Of a stretch of DNA of 64,000 nt, positions 11,201 through 26,200 are shown piece by piece. Source of the stretch: Notospermus geniculatus (Eukaryota > Nemertea > Pilidiophora > Heteronemertea > Lineidae); assembly GCA_002633025.1 (NCBI GenBank), contig NMRB01000919.1, forward strand, positions 149,460 through 213,459, in the 5' to 3' direction. Both the position numbers and the translations under genes were made by a program. Numbering within the stretch: the stretch's first letter is position 1; the number at the start of each line of letters is the position of its first letter. The notes under the pieces were generated by a model, which saw only the letters and a program-made list of their open reading frames with translations, ran no database searches and was not told the origin of the DNA.

Positions 11201-14200
11201 GTTGCTGATTTTGTTGACCTGAGCACGACTGTGTCTCTGAGCAACTGCCGGATTCGCTAGTTGACCATGTTCTACTTTTCGGCGACTTGTCCCCAGTGCC
11301 ACTCAGATCCGTCGACCTGCACCTGCTATTCGAGGTAACTGCCAGTTGCTCCGAGTTTCTCTCAATCGCTGAAATGTCGACCTGCGCGTGGTGGTTTTTT
11401 TATCTGCGACGGATCCGTCGAGTTGCTTCAAGACGCAATGTTGACATGTAAGCACCTTTAGAGTGGAAAATGCTGTAGAAAAGGTTGCATTATTTGGTGG
11501 AACTAATTTCTGGTTTCTTTTTTGGTAGCTATGACATATTATGTGCATGCTTCATGTAACACGTACACTCAAGATAATGTCCATTGAAAATAGATAGCAC
11601 ACAATGAAAATCAAACAGGCAAGAATGATGAGTCATTACAACAGGAAGCTACCCAACATCTCTTCATTGATCAAATAAACCTGTTTTATTGCCCTCATAA
11701 ATGGGCATCAACAGATATATCTCATGTGACCCATCTTGAATCATCAAGGACTTTGCAAATTCTTCTGTTGTCTTTGTCATTGGAGGGGTCGGTAGGGACG
11801 TAAATGGCCCCAGTTTCTCAGGTAATGTTGACCTGACTGCCTGAAGCGGGGTTCATTGGCACACAGATTTCGTCTGATTCAGGTCCGTAAAATCGATCAA
11901 ATTGATTTTTGCGTTGTTGTGTCCGGAAAACTAGGGGCAAACGGATTGAAAACGGACCGGATCCGTGCGCCAAAGAACCCCGCTTGAGGCATGTCCGTTG
12001 GTGTAAACAATTCAGATATCAGCATGAACAGACAATATCCATCCTACGATATGATATTACCAGTCCAATGATATGATAATCACTAGTTCTACAGATGCGA
12101 TAAATCGGGATATCAGTTCACTTTACATGGAGAGGCATCCAAAATTAGACTATACGATCGATGCTGGTGCTGAACAAGTTGAGATAAGATATGGAGTGGT
12201 ACATGACTAGTAATATTCTTTACAGGATCATGATAAAAAATTCATACCATATCAGTTTTCTGTCATGATCACATTGAAAAACATTGATAGCCATGTATCA
12301 CTTCATATCTACAACAGTCAGCAACGCCTAGCTATGAATTTAATTTCAACGAAATCATGAAAGGCCAAAGGGGAAAAGGTGAGCTTGCATATGTTTTCAT
12401 GTCCAAATATGGTGTGTAAAAGCCACAGACATACAAACATGTAGTTTATCATCCAGACTTTATTTGCAGCAAATTCAACACCAACAGAAGAAGTGGGTTT
12501 TCTTATAAAACACACTGGGCCAACACCAACAAAGATTATCTTGAACTCAGGTTGAGCCACAGCTTTTCAATTGTTCGGTTTTGCCAGGGCATGATGTGAC
12601 AACTTGGAAAAGTTGTGGCTCAACCTCGGTTCAAGACAAGAGGCCCATGGGCCTTGCGCTCAGCTGACATTTGATGCCTCGGCTTGATAAGGCACACTGC
12701 AGTCTTAGGAACGTTAGTCGGTGATGTCAAATTTTATTCACCTGTACAATTTTGCCAAGAATGAATCGCACTTTATTTTGGAATGCATACGGTGTGCATA
12801 CATNNNNNNNNNNNNNNNNNNNNNNNNNNNNNNNNNNNNNNNNNNNNNNNNNNNNNNNNNNNNNNNNNNNNNNNNNNNNNNNNNNNNNNNNNNNNNNNNN
12901 NNNNNNNNNNNNNNNNNNNNNNNNNNNNNNNNNNNNNNNNNNNNNNNNNNNNNNNNNNNNNNNNNNNNNNNNNNNNNNNNNNNNNNNNNNNNNNNNNNNN
13001 NNNNNNNNNNNNNNNNNNNNNNNNNNNNNNNNNNNNNNNNNNNNNNNNNNNNNNNNNNNNNNNNNNNNNNNNNNNNNNNNNNNNNNNNNNNNNNNNNNNN
13101 NNNNNNNNNNNNNNNNNNNNNNNNNNNNNNNNNNNNNNNNNNNNNNNNNNNNNNNNNNNNNNNNNNNNNNNNNNNNNNNNNNNNNNNNNNNNNNNNNNNN
13201 NNNNNNNNNNNNNNNNNNNNNNNNNNNNNNNNNNNNNNNNNNNNNNNNNNNNNNNNNNNNNNNNNNNNNNNNNNNNNNNNNNNNNNNNNNNNNNNNNNNN
13301 NNNNNNNNNNNNNNNNNNNNNNNNNNNNNNNNNNNNNNNNNNNNNNNNNNNNNNNNNNNNNNNNNNNNNNNNNNNNNNNNNNNNNNNNNNNNNNNNNNNN
13401 NNNNNNNNNNNNNGAGATGTTTTCAAGGCGCTATGACATCGCCTTGGGGTTCCTTACTGGCGAATTTAGGCGATATTTTTGTGAAATTTCGCCCACGTCG
13501 CCTGCTGGCACGGATGCCAATTGGTCCTTCTTCGTTCTCAAGATGCGATAGACGACCACAGGCCTGTGTGACGTCATCAGAATCAACCCAGTGACGAGAC
13601 ATCCGCCTTATTACTTATTCACTGTGAGAGCCGAGGGCAGAGTAAGCGATCAACTGTCGAAACTCCCAATGCCAGTGTCATTTAATTGGTAATCATTGCG
13701 TCATTAGGTTTTTAGAATGAAAAAAAGAACTCACCTAGAGTCTCATTGTTTAAATGTGCTGAACTCCTTCGAAGTAGGCGATTGAACTGCTGAATGCAGA
13801 CTCCTGGCCTTGGCTGTGAATTCCAATGATGATGACGTCAAGCAATGGCAAATGATACGCTGGCGCAAAAGGCGCGAAAATTCAAATACCCCTGTTTTTT
13901 ATTTTGTTGAATAGCGCCCCCTGGTGAACAGATCTGGCATTAACTTCCCTTTGAACTGATGTAGAAAATATCAACCTATCTATACCAACACTTTTTGTCT
14001 GCCTATTTACAATAGGGGCTGAGATATTGCGATATTTCATTTTACGCAAAGCGCCCCCTGGTGCGCTTAATAGAGGTCAAATTGCGCTCATTTTTTGTTT
14101 CTGAGGAGAGTTCACCCAGGGCTACCTTCACAAGAAATTTGGAGTCTCTAGCTATTACGGTTACAAAACGTCGGGCATAAGTTGGACAGAAGGACTGCTT

Positions 14201-17200
14201 GACTGCAGGACTGACACATGACGCCACTCAACAGTTATTTGACTAGCTCTGCTGACCTTTGGTCAGCTGAGCTAATAATCTTATAGGTGATTTCAAAGTT
14301 GGTGTTAACACAGTGTTTACTATGCATTAAAGCATTGTAAACATGGTGTTAACACCAACTTTGAAATCACCCATTGGTGCATACAGCCCACTGTGTGAAA
14401 ACTCACACAAGATTTTGAGCTGACACTATAATACAACTGACAGGACAAGTGTGACTTCAGAATTGACACAATGTGTGACTGACTAAATTCGACAGTCCAA
14501 GGAAGTGCATGGACAAGACTTTTTTTACAAATAACAGCAACAGACGAAAATCTTGGAACAGGCACTGGCAGGTTGCAGAAATATTTTGCAGGGTTACACA
14601 AAACCCAGAGGTGCTTCTCCTAAAACCTATAAGACAACAAATATTTCGGACATGATTAGGGGTCAGTAGCAATGACATTGATTCGGTGTTAAAGTGATTA
14701 CTGTGGCAAGTGCATCTAAAGCTCGATCCAGTATAGTTAAGATTTTAAGAGATAATGACGTAATTAGCTCAAGCAAAGAATGTTGGGTAGCTTTGCAATA
14801 GAGTTCTAAACTTGCAATGTCAGTAACAAATAAAACGGATCAGTCCCTGTTACCTTCAAGGTATTCAGCTAGAAAAACAGAAAAAAACAAGAGAAATTGG
14901 TTAGAACAGGGTACAAAGATGTTCAGGTAAACTAAAAACTAAAGTAATAAAAGGAACTGAAGGGAGAAAGTATATATATATATATGTAGCAAGAATGATT
15001 CTAGTTTATTTCCAATTGCCGGTAAACAAACAATGAATTCATTGCATTTCTGATGCCTGAATGCATAAAGTAAAATACCAGTATGCATTCATTGCATTTC
15101 TATAGTCCAAACACAATAATGGTTTCATTACATTTCTAATGTCCAAACACAATTGTAATGGATTCATTACATTTCTATCCCAATGCAAGTACAGTGCATT
15201 CACTGCATTTCTAATACACAAGTACAATGTGATGCATTTTAACTTTCTGCATCAGAAACAACTACGACTGCATTCAAGAGATATCAGAAGAAAGATTTAT
15301 CTCATATACCCATATTCCAAATAGGCCATACCAAAGAAATCCTGCGGAAAAGCATTATGTTTCAGACACTTGAATTATCCAAATAAAACAAACTCAAAGA
15401 AAGTTTAGATACGCTGAAAATGAAATGGTATATTATGCAACTCTCTTTCCAAACTAAAAAAGTCAAAGTTCCAAAATTTGAGTTGGAGATGTTGAGCTGT
15501 AATAGATGAAGGATTTGTGATCAATTTCATCCACACAGAGACTGAAATGATGTAATTCTTAAAAATTTTTAAGACATACATGTAGAACGAGAAACCAAGG
15601 AAATTGAATTCATTTCCATTTAAGTTCACCTACAAGAGGAAAGCTGGATAGGCATTTCAAAATCCAGCAGAGTTTCACCATTAATATTCACTTTTTTACG
15701 ACAAGGTAGAGGTTAAGACTAAAGGCCTGTTTCCACAACAGCGTTTTCTGCCGTTTTTGCAGGGAGTTGCACGGTTTACACAGGCATTGGGATAATTAAC
15801 AGGCCAGGTATTGTTAAGCCATTGAGGGATTCTCCAAAACCCTGTGAAAACCACACCGCTCGCTGCAAACCGTGCCGGTATCCGCTCCCGGATAAACTGT
15901 GAAGGAGATGATGTTGGTTTCAGGATCAGGCATTTTACGTGACCCGGTAATAGGGAATTTGGGTACCGTAATGATTTCATTATGTTCCATTACTTACAGT
16001 TCCAGGCCTAGTTGCTACAGCAATCAGTTCCAATTATTCACTTTGTATGCTTGCATAAGACTGTAAGGGGAAGCATTGCAATAGACACAATGGCAGGGAA
16101 GCACGGCATTTGCAATTTCCTGAGAGCAATCACTTGGAAATGTTCAATTTATATGATTGCCTAAAACTGCAGGGGGAAGCAGTGCAATGGACACAACAGC
16201 AGGGAGGGTGGGTGGTTCCCAGTTGCCTCAATAGCCGAAGTAATCCTTCTTGAATTGTTCACAATGCAAATGCCTTTGAAGGAGGCTGCATGCAGAATGG
16301 GAAGAGTGCAATGTATACAACAGTAGGGAGGATGGGTATTGTAACTGTTATTAAAGAAGGGTGGGTGGAGGGCGGGGCATTTGAAATGAAGGGGAGGAAA
16401 TGATGATTACATATGCATAAACAGGAGGGTCACAGTTTATTTGTCTTCCCCTACAAATTTTCTAAGTAAGCCTACCAATTTGGGACCCACAAAAGGGAAA
16501 ACAGTTGGGCCCCTATGAATAGCATTATAGTGGACTTAGAGAATTTCTGGGAGAAGAACAATAAATTGTGACCCTCCTGTATCGGTACATACACCGACAC
16601 ACATCCGTTTGTCAGCACAAAATAAAATTTATCCATGCATGCGGCCGTGTTTTTCATCATCATCACACATAGATGCAAGAGACCTAGGCCCTACATTCAT
16701 CTCTGAGAGAACATGCATAAATGTTGATGTCAGTCGCATTACTTCTGCAGAGTGTTATTTTTCAATGCAGGAATTTTAGACTTAGAGTGCTCTCAAAATG
16801 CCATTTTTTTGTTATGTAGAATATTTCCAACATTAAATTGACACACTGGCATGGTACTGTGCATGATAAGTTTGACAAGATATCCTAAGCAACAATTCGT
16901 TTCCAAACTGAACATGCATCAGTCTTGCACACAAAAAAGTGGCGACTCTGAACAATTGAAACAGAAAAAGACTACACTTCAAGTAACTGGTGGAAATCAA
17001 AAGTGTGACATTCAGAAGCAACAGACTATATGACTGTATCATGCATTTTTTTACATGAAGACGTATGCGGAGTACTTGTTTTCAGCAAATCACAACACGT
17101 CGTCCTCAGCACCGAATGCCAAATGGACACGTCATCTTACATGCAACTCTCGGGAACAGACAACATGCCTGACCAAACAGACAATAAAAACAAGTGTGCA

Positions 17201-20200
17201 ATAATTTGTGAACACAACTATTGATTTTAGTTGGACATAATCAAGAAATGCTCAGTTATTGCTGCAGAAAACCCAACACGCATGTGATGTCACATGTGGC
17301 TGAAATCTATACAGCATTCTGTCGAGTATCGAACAATGATTTTCTAATGATTCCGTGGGATTCTGTTTTTTTTTAAGTTGACCAGGTTTCGTCAGAAGAT
17401 GAATGCGGCTCAAGTAGAGTATAGCGGGCCAAGCCATGGTAAGTACACTGAGTGTGTACACGGAATAAAGGCCCTGTCACACTTCTGTGTATCCTAATTC
17501 CTTATGAGTTGTGCATTGACATTTTTTTCATACGCAGTCATACGCACCTCATCTCAATCATTTTGTGCAAGTTTTATGTACACAGGCATGCGCACAGTAT
17601 GGTAAAGTACGCTGGAAAGGTTTGGGAATGCACAGAAACTACGCTGTTACACAGATCATAAGTTACGCAGCATACGACTGCGTGTTGAAAATTTTTAGTA
17701 AGCAACTCATAAGGACTTGATACAATGTAAATGCAAAAGTGTGACAGGGCCATTGGTGGCAATGTATGGAGGTGTGTCACTTCCCACCATCTTGTCCAAA
17801 CAAGGCTATTGACTCCGTATGAACTCCGTCTTTAGCCTTGTCCGAATCGTGTCATCTTTTCCGTTAATGCATAAATTATTAATGAACCTAACCCCTACTT
17901 GACCCCGCCTCCGAGCCAATCAGAACTTGCGAAACAAATCACCGTTGGACACTTTCTTTGCTCTTCACGCTCGAATTTGTAACACGGATTTTGATTGGCG
18001 CGTCGATTTTCCTTCGCGCCCCGATGATTGGCTGAGGCTGTCACCACCTCAGAAACGGGAAATGTGGTGGATTCAAACCAGGCTAGATGACCGTCAGGAC
18101 AGATACATGTAGACTGGTGAGAACCAGATGCTTCCCACCAGTTGGCCCGCTATACTCAACTTGACCCGATGAATTCTTTAGTCTGAGTGGGTCCTATTTC
18201 ATTCGTCACAGCTGCAGACTTAGCAGAGGCTGAGCCCATATTGTGCACAATCTGCAATCAGAGATCATTTGTTTGCTAGATCAGAGTGAAAAGTAGTCAA
18301 GTGTTAGTGGAGCAGAGAAATAACAGAGAGAGAGACAGACATCACAAACAAGGATTGCCTACCCCACTTATCCATCTTATTAGCCTCTGAAATCATGGTG
18401 CAAAGTGACAGATTAGAAGAAGAGACAAGTGAATATAGCATACTGTACTACCAACATCTGACCCTCCCCCAGGGGTGCACACATGTAATGACATGCAATG
18501 AGACTTCACATTGCTCAATGAAATGGTCCATGGACCATGTGCTCACCGGGTTGGACATAATAGTCTAATGACAGAGGGAGGTACATATCAGTTATGAGCA
18601 ATCTGGGTCAAGTCATTCCCAAGTAGGACTTTGATGATTTTTGGGTTTATGCCACCTGGCGGACATATTGGATGTCCGATTGGGCCGGAACTTCACATGC
18701 ACATGAAGGTCATCTGCAGAGGGCGACATAGCACATTGGAGCGCTTTGGGTCCAAGTCGTTCCTGAGTTACAGCACTTTGATGATTTTCAGGTTACGCCA
18801 CCTGGCGGCCATATTGGATGTACGATGGTGCCGAAACTTCACATGCACATAAAGGTCATCTGCACGGGGCCACATAGCACATTGGAGCGCTTTGGGTTAA
18901 GGCGTTCCTGAGTTACAGCACTTTGATGATTTTTGGGTTACGCCACCTGGTGGCCATGTTTGAAGTCAAATCAGGCCGAAATTTGACATGCATGTAAAGG
19001 TCATCTAGATGGAGGTAAATATCAAATTTGAGCACTCTGCGTCAAGCCGTTCCTGAGTAATAGCACTTACTTGATTTTCAGGTTACGCCACCTGGCGGCC
19101 ATATTGGATGTCCAATCGGGCCGAAACTTGGTATTTTTTAAGGTACCCCTCCAATGCATGTTTATGCAAGATATGAAGTTGCTCGGTGAAATAATGACAA
19201 ACTGTGGCAGGTTCGTCACTTTTGTCGAACTTTGACCTCTGTGACCTTGAAAAGTAGGTCAAATCAAAAACCCGTTATATATGTTATGTATCCTTATTAG
19301 GTACACCTATGATAAAAATTTGGAGATGATCTAGTCATTAGTTCAGGAGTTATTGCACTTTTTGTGTTTTTGGTTTCCGCCACCTGGTGGCCAAGCTGAG
19401 AGTCGGATCGGACCGAAACTTGGTGTCGTGGGTCGTCTGACCTAGGGGTATATATGTACCAAGTTTCAGATCAATAGCTCCAGCGGTTACGAAACGTGCC
19501 CTGCTAACGGACAACGACGGACGACGACGACGGACGTAGTGAACTTTTGGCTGTTGTGCATCAATCGTCTTGTGCACCGATTTTCTTGTGCACCTGTGAG
19601 GCCTTGTGCACCTTTACTTGTGCACCTGTGAGGCCTTGTGCACCAAAAAAGTCGCCTTGTGCATCAAAAAAGTTGCCTTGTGGATCAAAAAGTGTCTTGC
19701 CTTGTGGATCAAAACAGACCCGGAGGACAAATTTTCGATGGATAGTTTATGCCTGTGCACCCACTTTCGAGACATGAATCAGAAGGCCCCCTAGTAGTTG
19801 TTTCTGATAGCCATTTTGTGCACCTGGACGCACAAGGAAAAATTGAATCAGAATGACCTCTCGTAGGGCAAAATCGATGCACAACCACCTCGTGTTAAAC
19901 ACGACGACGGCCGACGACGGACGACGGACGCACAACCATTGTATAAGCTCACCACGGTGAGCTAAAAATGGCCTAAACATCATTTATCTTACTGTGAACA
20001 GTAGCCCTTCGATCCCCAAGAACCTACCCCCTCCCCCTACTACAAGTACAAACAGACTTATGAGATGCCTGTGTATTTACAATGTGAAATCTCAGTTTTT
20101 CAGTGAACTTAGCATTGGAGTAAACTGATGACCAAGGATGATCACTTGCGACAATGCCTGCTTTTGCTGGAGAAGGTCACAAATGTCACCCTGAGAAAAA

Positions 20201-23200
20201 CTGTTGACCGAGGCTGCACTGGGCCGAAGTCAATGATGATTTTCAAATGGTGACATTTCGGTATCCCCCAACATGGAAGGGTACATGTACTTCGATACAG
20301 AAATGATCAGATAAAATAGAGTTGACCTTTTTTTAACCATGCCCATCAATGTATTACACATTATGACATGTATGTAGAAAATGTCGCATGGTGCATACTG
20401 GCCAATAAAATTTACGGATTATACACTGATGCACGATATTACTCGTTGTGATCAAACATGCTGGCCTCGACAAAAAATAACAAACAAATTGAATTAATAA
20501 CATTCATAAATCTGAAAAAATACAACACCATAGGAATAAAATTTCTTGTCAAAGAGCAAAATGAACAGTTCCAGTAAGAAAACATTCAGAAAATACCTGG
20601 CAAAAGTATAATGGATCTGAGTACAGTTTGCGCCACATAAAAAGCAATACAAACACAGACAAGTGACAAGTAACACGTCAGCATATCACACGTAAGAAGA
20701 ATAATTGTCTCGTAGAAAAACAACAAACGGTATTAATGCCTTGATTGCACATGCTGCTGATCCTGACCCCAATTATATTGCTGGCTTGTTCAGATACCAC
20801 ACCAGTTCGCATATCTGCAGCCAATATTTGCAGTCAAAATGCATTTAGCTCTGCAAATCACTCGAGATGGCCCCAAACGTGCTCGGGCAGTCACGTTCCA
20901 ACGAAAAAGGAGTGTATCTCAGCATCAGTTTGTGTCAAAATTGAACGACTGCCCATAGTTTTTGCACGACTGTTAGCCAACCTGTGGAAACCAGTGTTTC
21001 TGCCAGGAATTTTTTTAAGTGCGGGACAAAGAGAAAATTTGACAGAATTCTTGGTCAAAAACACAAATTTGGACTACCGGTAATTTTGACTTTTTAAGGA
21101 GGGGACATGCCCCCTGTATCTCCTCCGGTGGAAAAACTGGGAATAATCTATAACATGGGGATGCATCTTTTGGCAAAAGCTTTAGGTTACATTGATGAGC
21201 ATTTAAAGATTTCTGATGAAGAGAGGCAGACAGGGCCAAAGAAAGGTAGTCACCAGTTGTAACAGCCTTGGAGAAAGTACTCGAAGGCCAGTGGGTGACT
21301 GAGCCAACACTCTTTGAACCATGCTGTGAACTAAGTGTGCCACTAGACTGTCGGCCACGTACAAACCCTGATTTAGAAGACTTCCTTGTTAGAGTTCAGC
21401 ATATTTGACGTGAATTGTTGGATTGAAGTGTGAAATCTGAACTGTGCCACAAATACCCCAAGATTACCTTTGCCTTGAGCAATTTGACCAGAAATGTGCA
21501 ACCCTGGACCCCGACCAGGCAATCAAAGTAAAGTGTTGCTTGAATAAACATCACACTCAAGTTGTTCATCCAAAATGCCAAATGATAGAAGCCTGTCTTC
21601 TTAAATTTCACTGGATGAAGTAAACAGGACTTACCAGAATTATTCTGAAATTCTGTATTTCAGGAAAGTAATATAATACTGAAAAGATCTTTCCTTGTTT
21701 TAGAACGGTGACCCCCAAGACTCTTGGTTCCGGAGAGGCAAAGGGGTCTGCAGATTCATATGCAGCTAACCTACCAACTTTGAAAATTCCTAAAACTTGT
21801 AATCATTTATTTATTATTTATAAATAAAATAAATAATAAATAAATGTATTTTATGGACACATACCGCAAGGACCACTGCAGCTGTACTCACAGGAATACA
21901 GACTGCAGATTATGACCATATATTTGCAGGAAAATTGAACAGCAGCAAACAGTAATAAATATCAATCTTCGTCAAGCATGGAAATATAAGCTGAAATTGT
22001 GACAACAAATTACATGTAGATTTGATGCAGTACATCAAATAAACAAGAATTTTGGCGCGGTAAAAATATGCAATTTTTGACAGAATTCTGTTGATGGTTT
22101 GAAACTGAGCACAATTTTTATGGTCTGTTTTAAAATACTAACCTGATGACTGTGGTTGATTCAGAAAACCATATCCTGGGAGAGGCCTGAAAAGAAGCAG
22201 ATTTACATACTGTACGAACAGACTAAACAATGGAAGAGTATGTGAAATCTGTGGTGTGTTTGCAATGTGTCAAACATTTGAGTAAATTTGCTTTCATGTG
22301 ACATGTGATGTCGAAAGCATAGTAATGACCAAAGTGCAGAGCAGATGTTTAAAACTTAATCATTTGTGAGAAAAGAAGAGAGTGAGACTGATGAGAGTTC
22401 AATGACAGAATTCGCTAAAGGCAGATGAAACAGAAATTTTACTTGATTAAGGTACACATAATCTAAATGAAATCAAAAATAGATCTATTTTTGATGAAAG
22501 GTTTGTGATGATGTAGACTTGGGCAGGAGCTGACAAGACTTGATTAGTAATAGGTACGATAACATAATGTGAGGCAGTCTAGGAAAACCTGTCGGGATGT
22601 CACTGAATGATCAACAAGGGCTGTCAGATTGCCTGTGATTTGATCTGCTACTGTTTACGTGTACACCTGTTACCACTGTGGTGATTCGTACACTGACAGG
22701 ACGGCTGTATCGGGTATTTTACCCTTCCCGGACTCGTCTATCCCTGTTATTCATTGCCAAATAGATAACCCAGGTACTTACATAACGCTTCTGCCACACC
22801 TTTCTGGCCACGAATAACAATTGATTGAATGAGTCTAATTCATACCGGAAGAGTACAAAAACGGTCGTCCTGTCAGTGTACGAATCACCACAGTGGTTAC
22901 GAAGTACATTTCAACTATTGAAATGTGCGGGTTCACTAAGGCAATAACACTTTCCTCAAATGCGACATCCGACGGGTTTTACTACACCACCACTCATATC
23001 ATTATCAACGCAGCACACACCAACAAGGTCATGGCCACTCCTATCCAAATCTTCAGCAAGTAGTCAGGAATCAAAAGACATTAACTTAATCCAAAGAAAG
23101 TAAAAACAAAAAAGACAACAGAGATAAAAAGTCTACTAGTAGTCCAGAACCAATTATGGGGAGCTGGGTTGGATTAAAAGGAACATGCACACAAACAGGT

Positions 23201-26200
23201 GGGTATTTCATAACATGTCAACCACGCCAAAGTAAATTATGGCCCACAGACCATTTTTGTTCCACAATGTGAACAAAATCTTCAGAACTTGCAAATTCCA
23301 TTTCCGACATGTCTGAATATATGTATCTACAAAGCCAATGGGATACATGACATGCAACAGTGATCACAAACATCGATATTTTCCTTCCTTAATGGCCGCA
23401 ACAGGGAAATAAAGGGTATGCAAAACTCCAATCCATTAAGGATTAGGACTCCAAATTGATAAAAACTTGAATGGAGGAAGCCATCACTAGATGACATCAG
23501 GGCATAAAAGAATATTCTAATCATCAAATACTAGACCGTACGGTATTCTTCCACGATAATCCTTGCTATAATACAGTTTACTGAAAAAAATGTTTTACGT
23601 TTTAAAGTAAATCTTATTTTTTTCAAGAAGTTCTAAGCAGATGATCCTGTCTTGTTAAATAATAAGTTCAGAATTAAATACAAAGATCGAAGACATCAAT
23701 GAACAAAAGGAACAAAAGGACAGAAAATGATGCAAACAGCAAGGTTTACAAAACAACAAAGGGTTACAACTTAGAAGTAAACATCTGCAGACAGACAAAA
23801 ATTGCTGGACTTGTCTTGACCTCTCCAACTAATGCAGACTTCCCATTTTCCTCCATCATTTTCATCTACAACATTACATCATATGAAAGTCTTTTCCGGA
23901 ATTTCCAGGCATATTCACACTTGCCTGACATTGTAACTGATCATGACAACAAAACCACAGGCAGCTTGATTACCCGGTACGCGTTGGACTGCAGAACTGA
24001 TTTACTTCAACTGAAACAAAGGCCTATATTATAATTCCAATGTAAACCATTCACTTCTCGGATTTCTACTAGAAAGTGCCTGAGGAAGACCCAGGTTGGG
24101 GTAGAAATTTGCAAAATTCGGAGACGACTTTACTTACATGTATTCATACTTGTCATTTTGTGTGTCATTTTTTGTGCTATATTTTGGATATCAATGTACC
24201 GGTAACCAGGCATGTAATCGCCTGACTACGATTTTAAGGGGTCATGATCATTTACAAGGTTGAACAAGTGTGAGGAAAAGACATTTTACTGGAGAAACCT
24301 TGAGGAAGCTCTCACACTAGTTGTACATGTACAATATGGAAGAAAATACCAACAAATTACTTTGCTTTTGTGTAAAACAGCAAAATCATTTCACATCAAC
24401 AAGACTATCCATCACCACACAGTCTCAAGGCACAATACTGTGCAAACACGAAGTTTCGACAAACCTTTTCGAATGAAAGCTTTTTCTTCAATAAATCAAA
24501 GTTTAAATAACAGTTAAAAGAGACCATCTTAAAAATTTCACATCAAACCGTAAATATGGTCAGGCACAATTCACTCTACATGTACTAGTATGCAGAGAAT
24601 AAAACAATGTACATGTGATGCACAGGCATCTTGTATGCAAGTAGAGTATTTGCTGACGCCAATGAAGTGCTGTTTCCCGATTCACACATTGATTATTCCT
24701 GCGAGGGAAATATTTGTCAATTTGTGCAGACCATCTCAATCATCAGGTTTCATTGACATATTGGAAATTACCAATTGGTTATTGATCTGGCATCAGATGT
24801 TTCATGTCATACTTTGCAAAGGCAGAAGATCAAGCAATGACACTGTGCAAGCAACTAAATATTGGACTGGATCATCCTTATAGAATTTCCAAAGAAAAGG
24901 TATTAATCAACTATCAAGTAACACATTTACTAACAGTATACTACGTCTACTTGGGATCTTGCAAGTTCTCCCGAAATGTTTTTATTACCCTACACGATAG
25001 TGTAATCATTTTGGACCATCCTGTAGTCTACTCTTAGGGACAGTTTTCAATATACCGTACATGTATACGCAAATATCTTCACAGGATAATATTTCACGAA
25101 TTGAACATTTTTTTTTCTGTTTCGCGTGGATTAATGTTCGCCTCAAGGGCAGGGAAGGGAACTGACTGGATTGTTGGGGGAATTTTTTATGCGTGTATTA
25201 ATATTCGCAGTGAAATTTTGATTCCACGATTTTCACGAGAATTTTTACACGTGAAAATATTTGCGTATACGGTAATGCTGTCAGGCCTTTATATTCCCTA
25301 ATTTGGGCTGTTTCTGTTTACGGTGGTATTGGGCCAAAGGCCCCCCCATCAGAGTGCCGAAGGTGCGATCTGGGGGGAGCGCGAGGGGAGTTCCCCCCTC
25401 GTTAGAAAATTTTTCGGAAATAGAGGATAAAAGATGCCATTTCCAGGCATCTGAGATTCCCATAAATGTAAAACAAGACTCAAATTTGGGCACCCTTAAT
25501 TTGGGCTCCGACGTTAAACGTCGTTAATTTGGGGGAATATAAAGGCCTGGCTGTTCAGATCCTTTTTGCCGAAGGAATACTACAGTACCTCTAACATTAT
25601 TGGGATCTTGCAACAAGACCCTCTGCATGATATTGACAGTGGATACATTTTGGGACATCCTGTGAGTCTACACTTACTTGAAACAGTTTTCATTGTAGAT
25701 GCTGCTCCAGATTCTCTGTGATGAATGTCCTTTGTAGCCAGTGAAACGCTCTGGGTTCAACAATAAATCAACGTATTGCATGTCTGCAGAATTTTCATCT
25801 GAAATTGACAGGCAACAATTTTGAAATGTTCACTTGAATGATATGAATCAAGATGAAAACATCTAGTTCACAAACATGCCAGGTGACTTGAACTCTTTGA
25901 ATGAGAGTTTAGATATGCAGGTAGAGAGAGGCTCATATTATCCGAGTTTCAATCAACTCCGTGAATTTGGGCCTTATTTTATGTTATAATACACCAAGAA
26001 TATCTATAGTATTATAAATCCCATTTTATCAAGTCAGATCAACTTTATTCTCAGATATCATCTTGCAGAATAATTTTTAGCTCTTTGTCCAATATGGCAA
26101 TGCAATGATGACGTTTTGCACCCGATGGAAGAATCTCAATGATCACAGCTAAGAAATCATGGGGAACCCACTCCCCACAGACTTCTGTATTAACACAACA

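Noticed and set aside
12721-13594. Long open frames across the first N gap
   Set aside because: They are open only because N is read as unknown residue; the flanks are repeat DNA.
23699-24034. Plus-strand frame of 111 codons
   Set aside because: No motif, no splice logic, AT-rich composition; chance frame in an intron.
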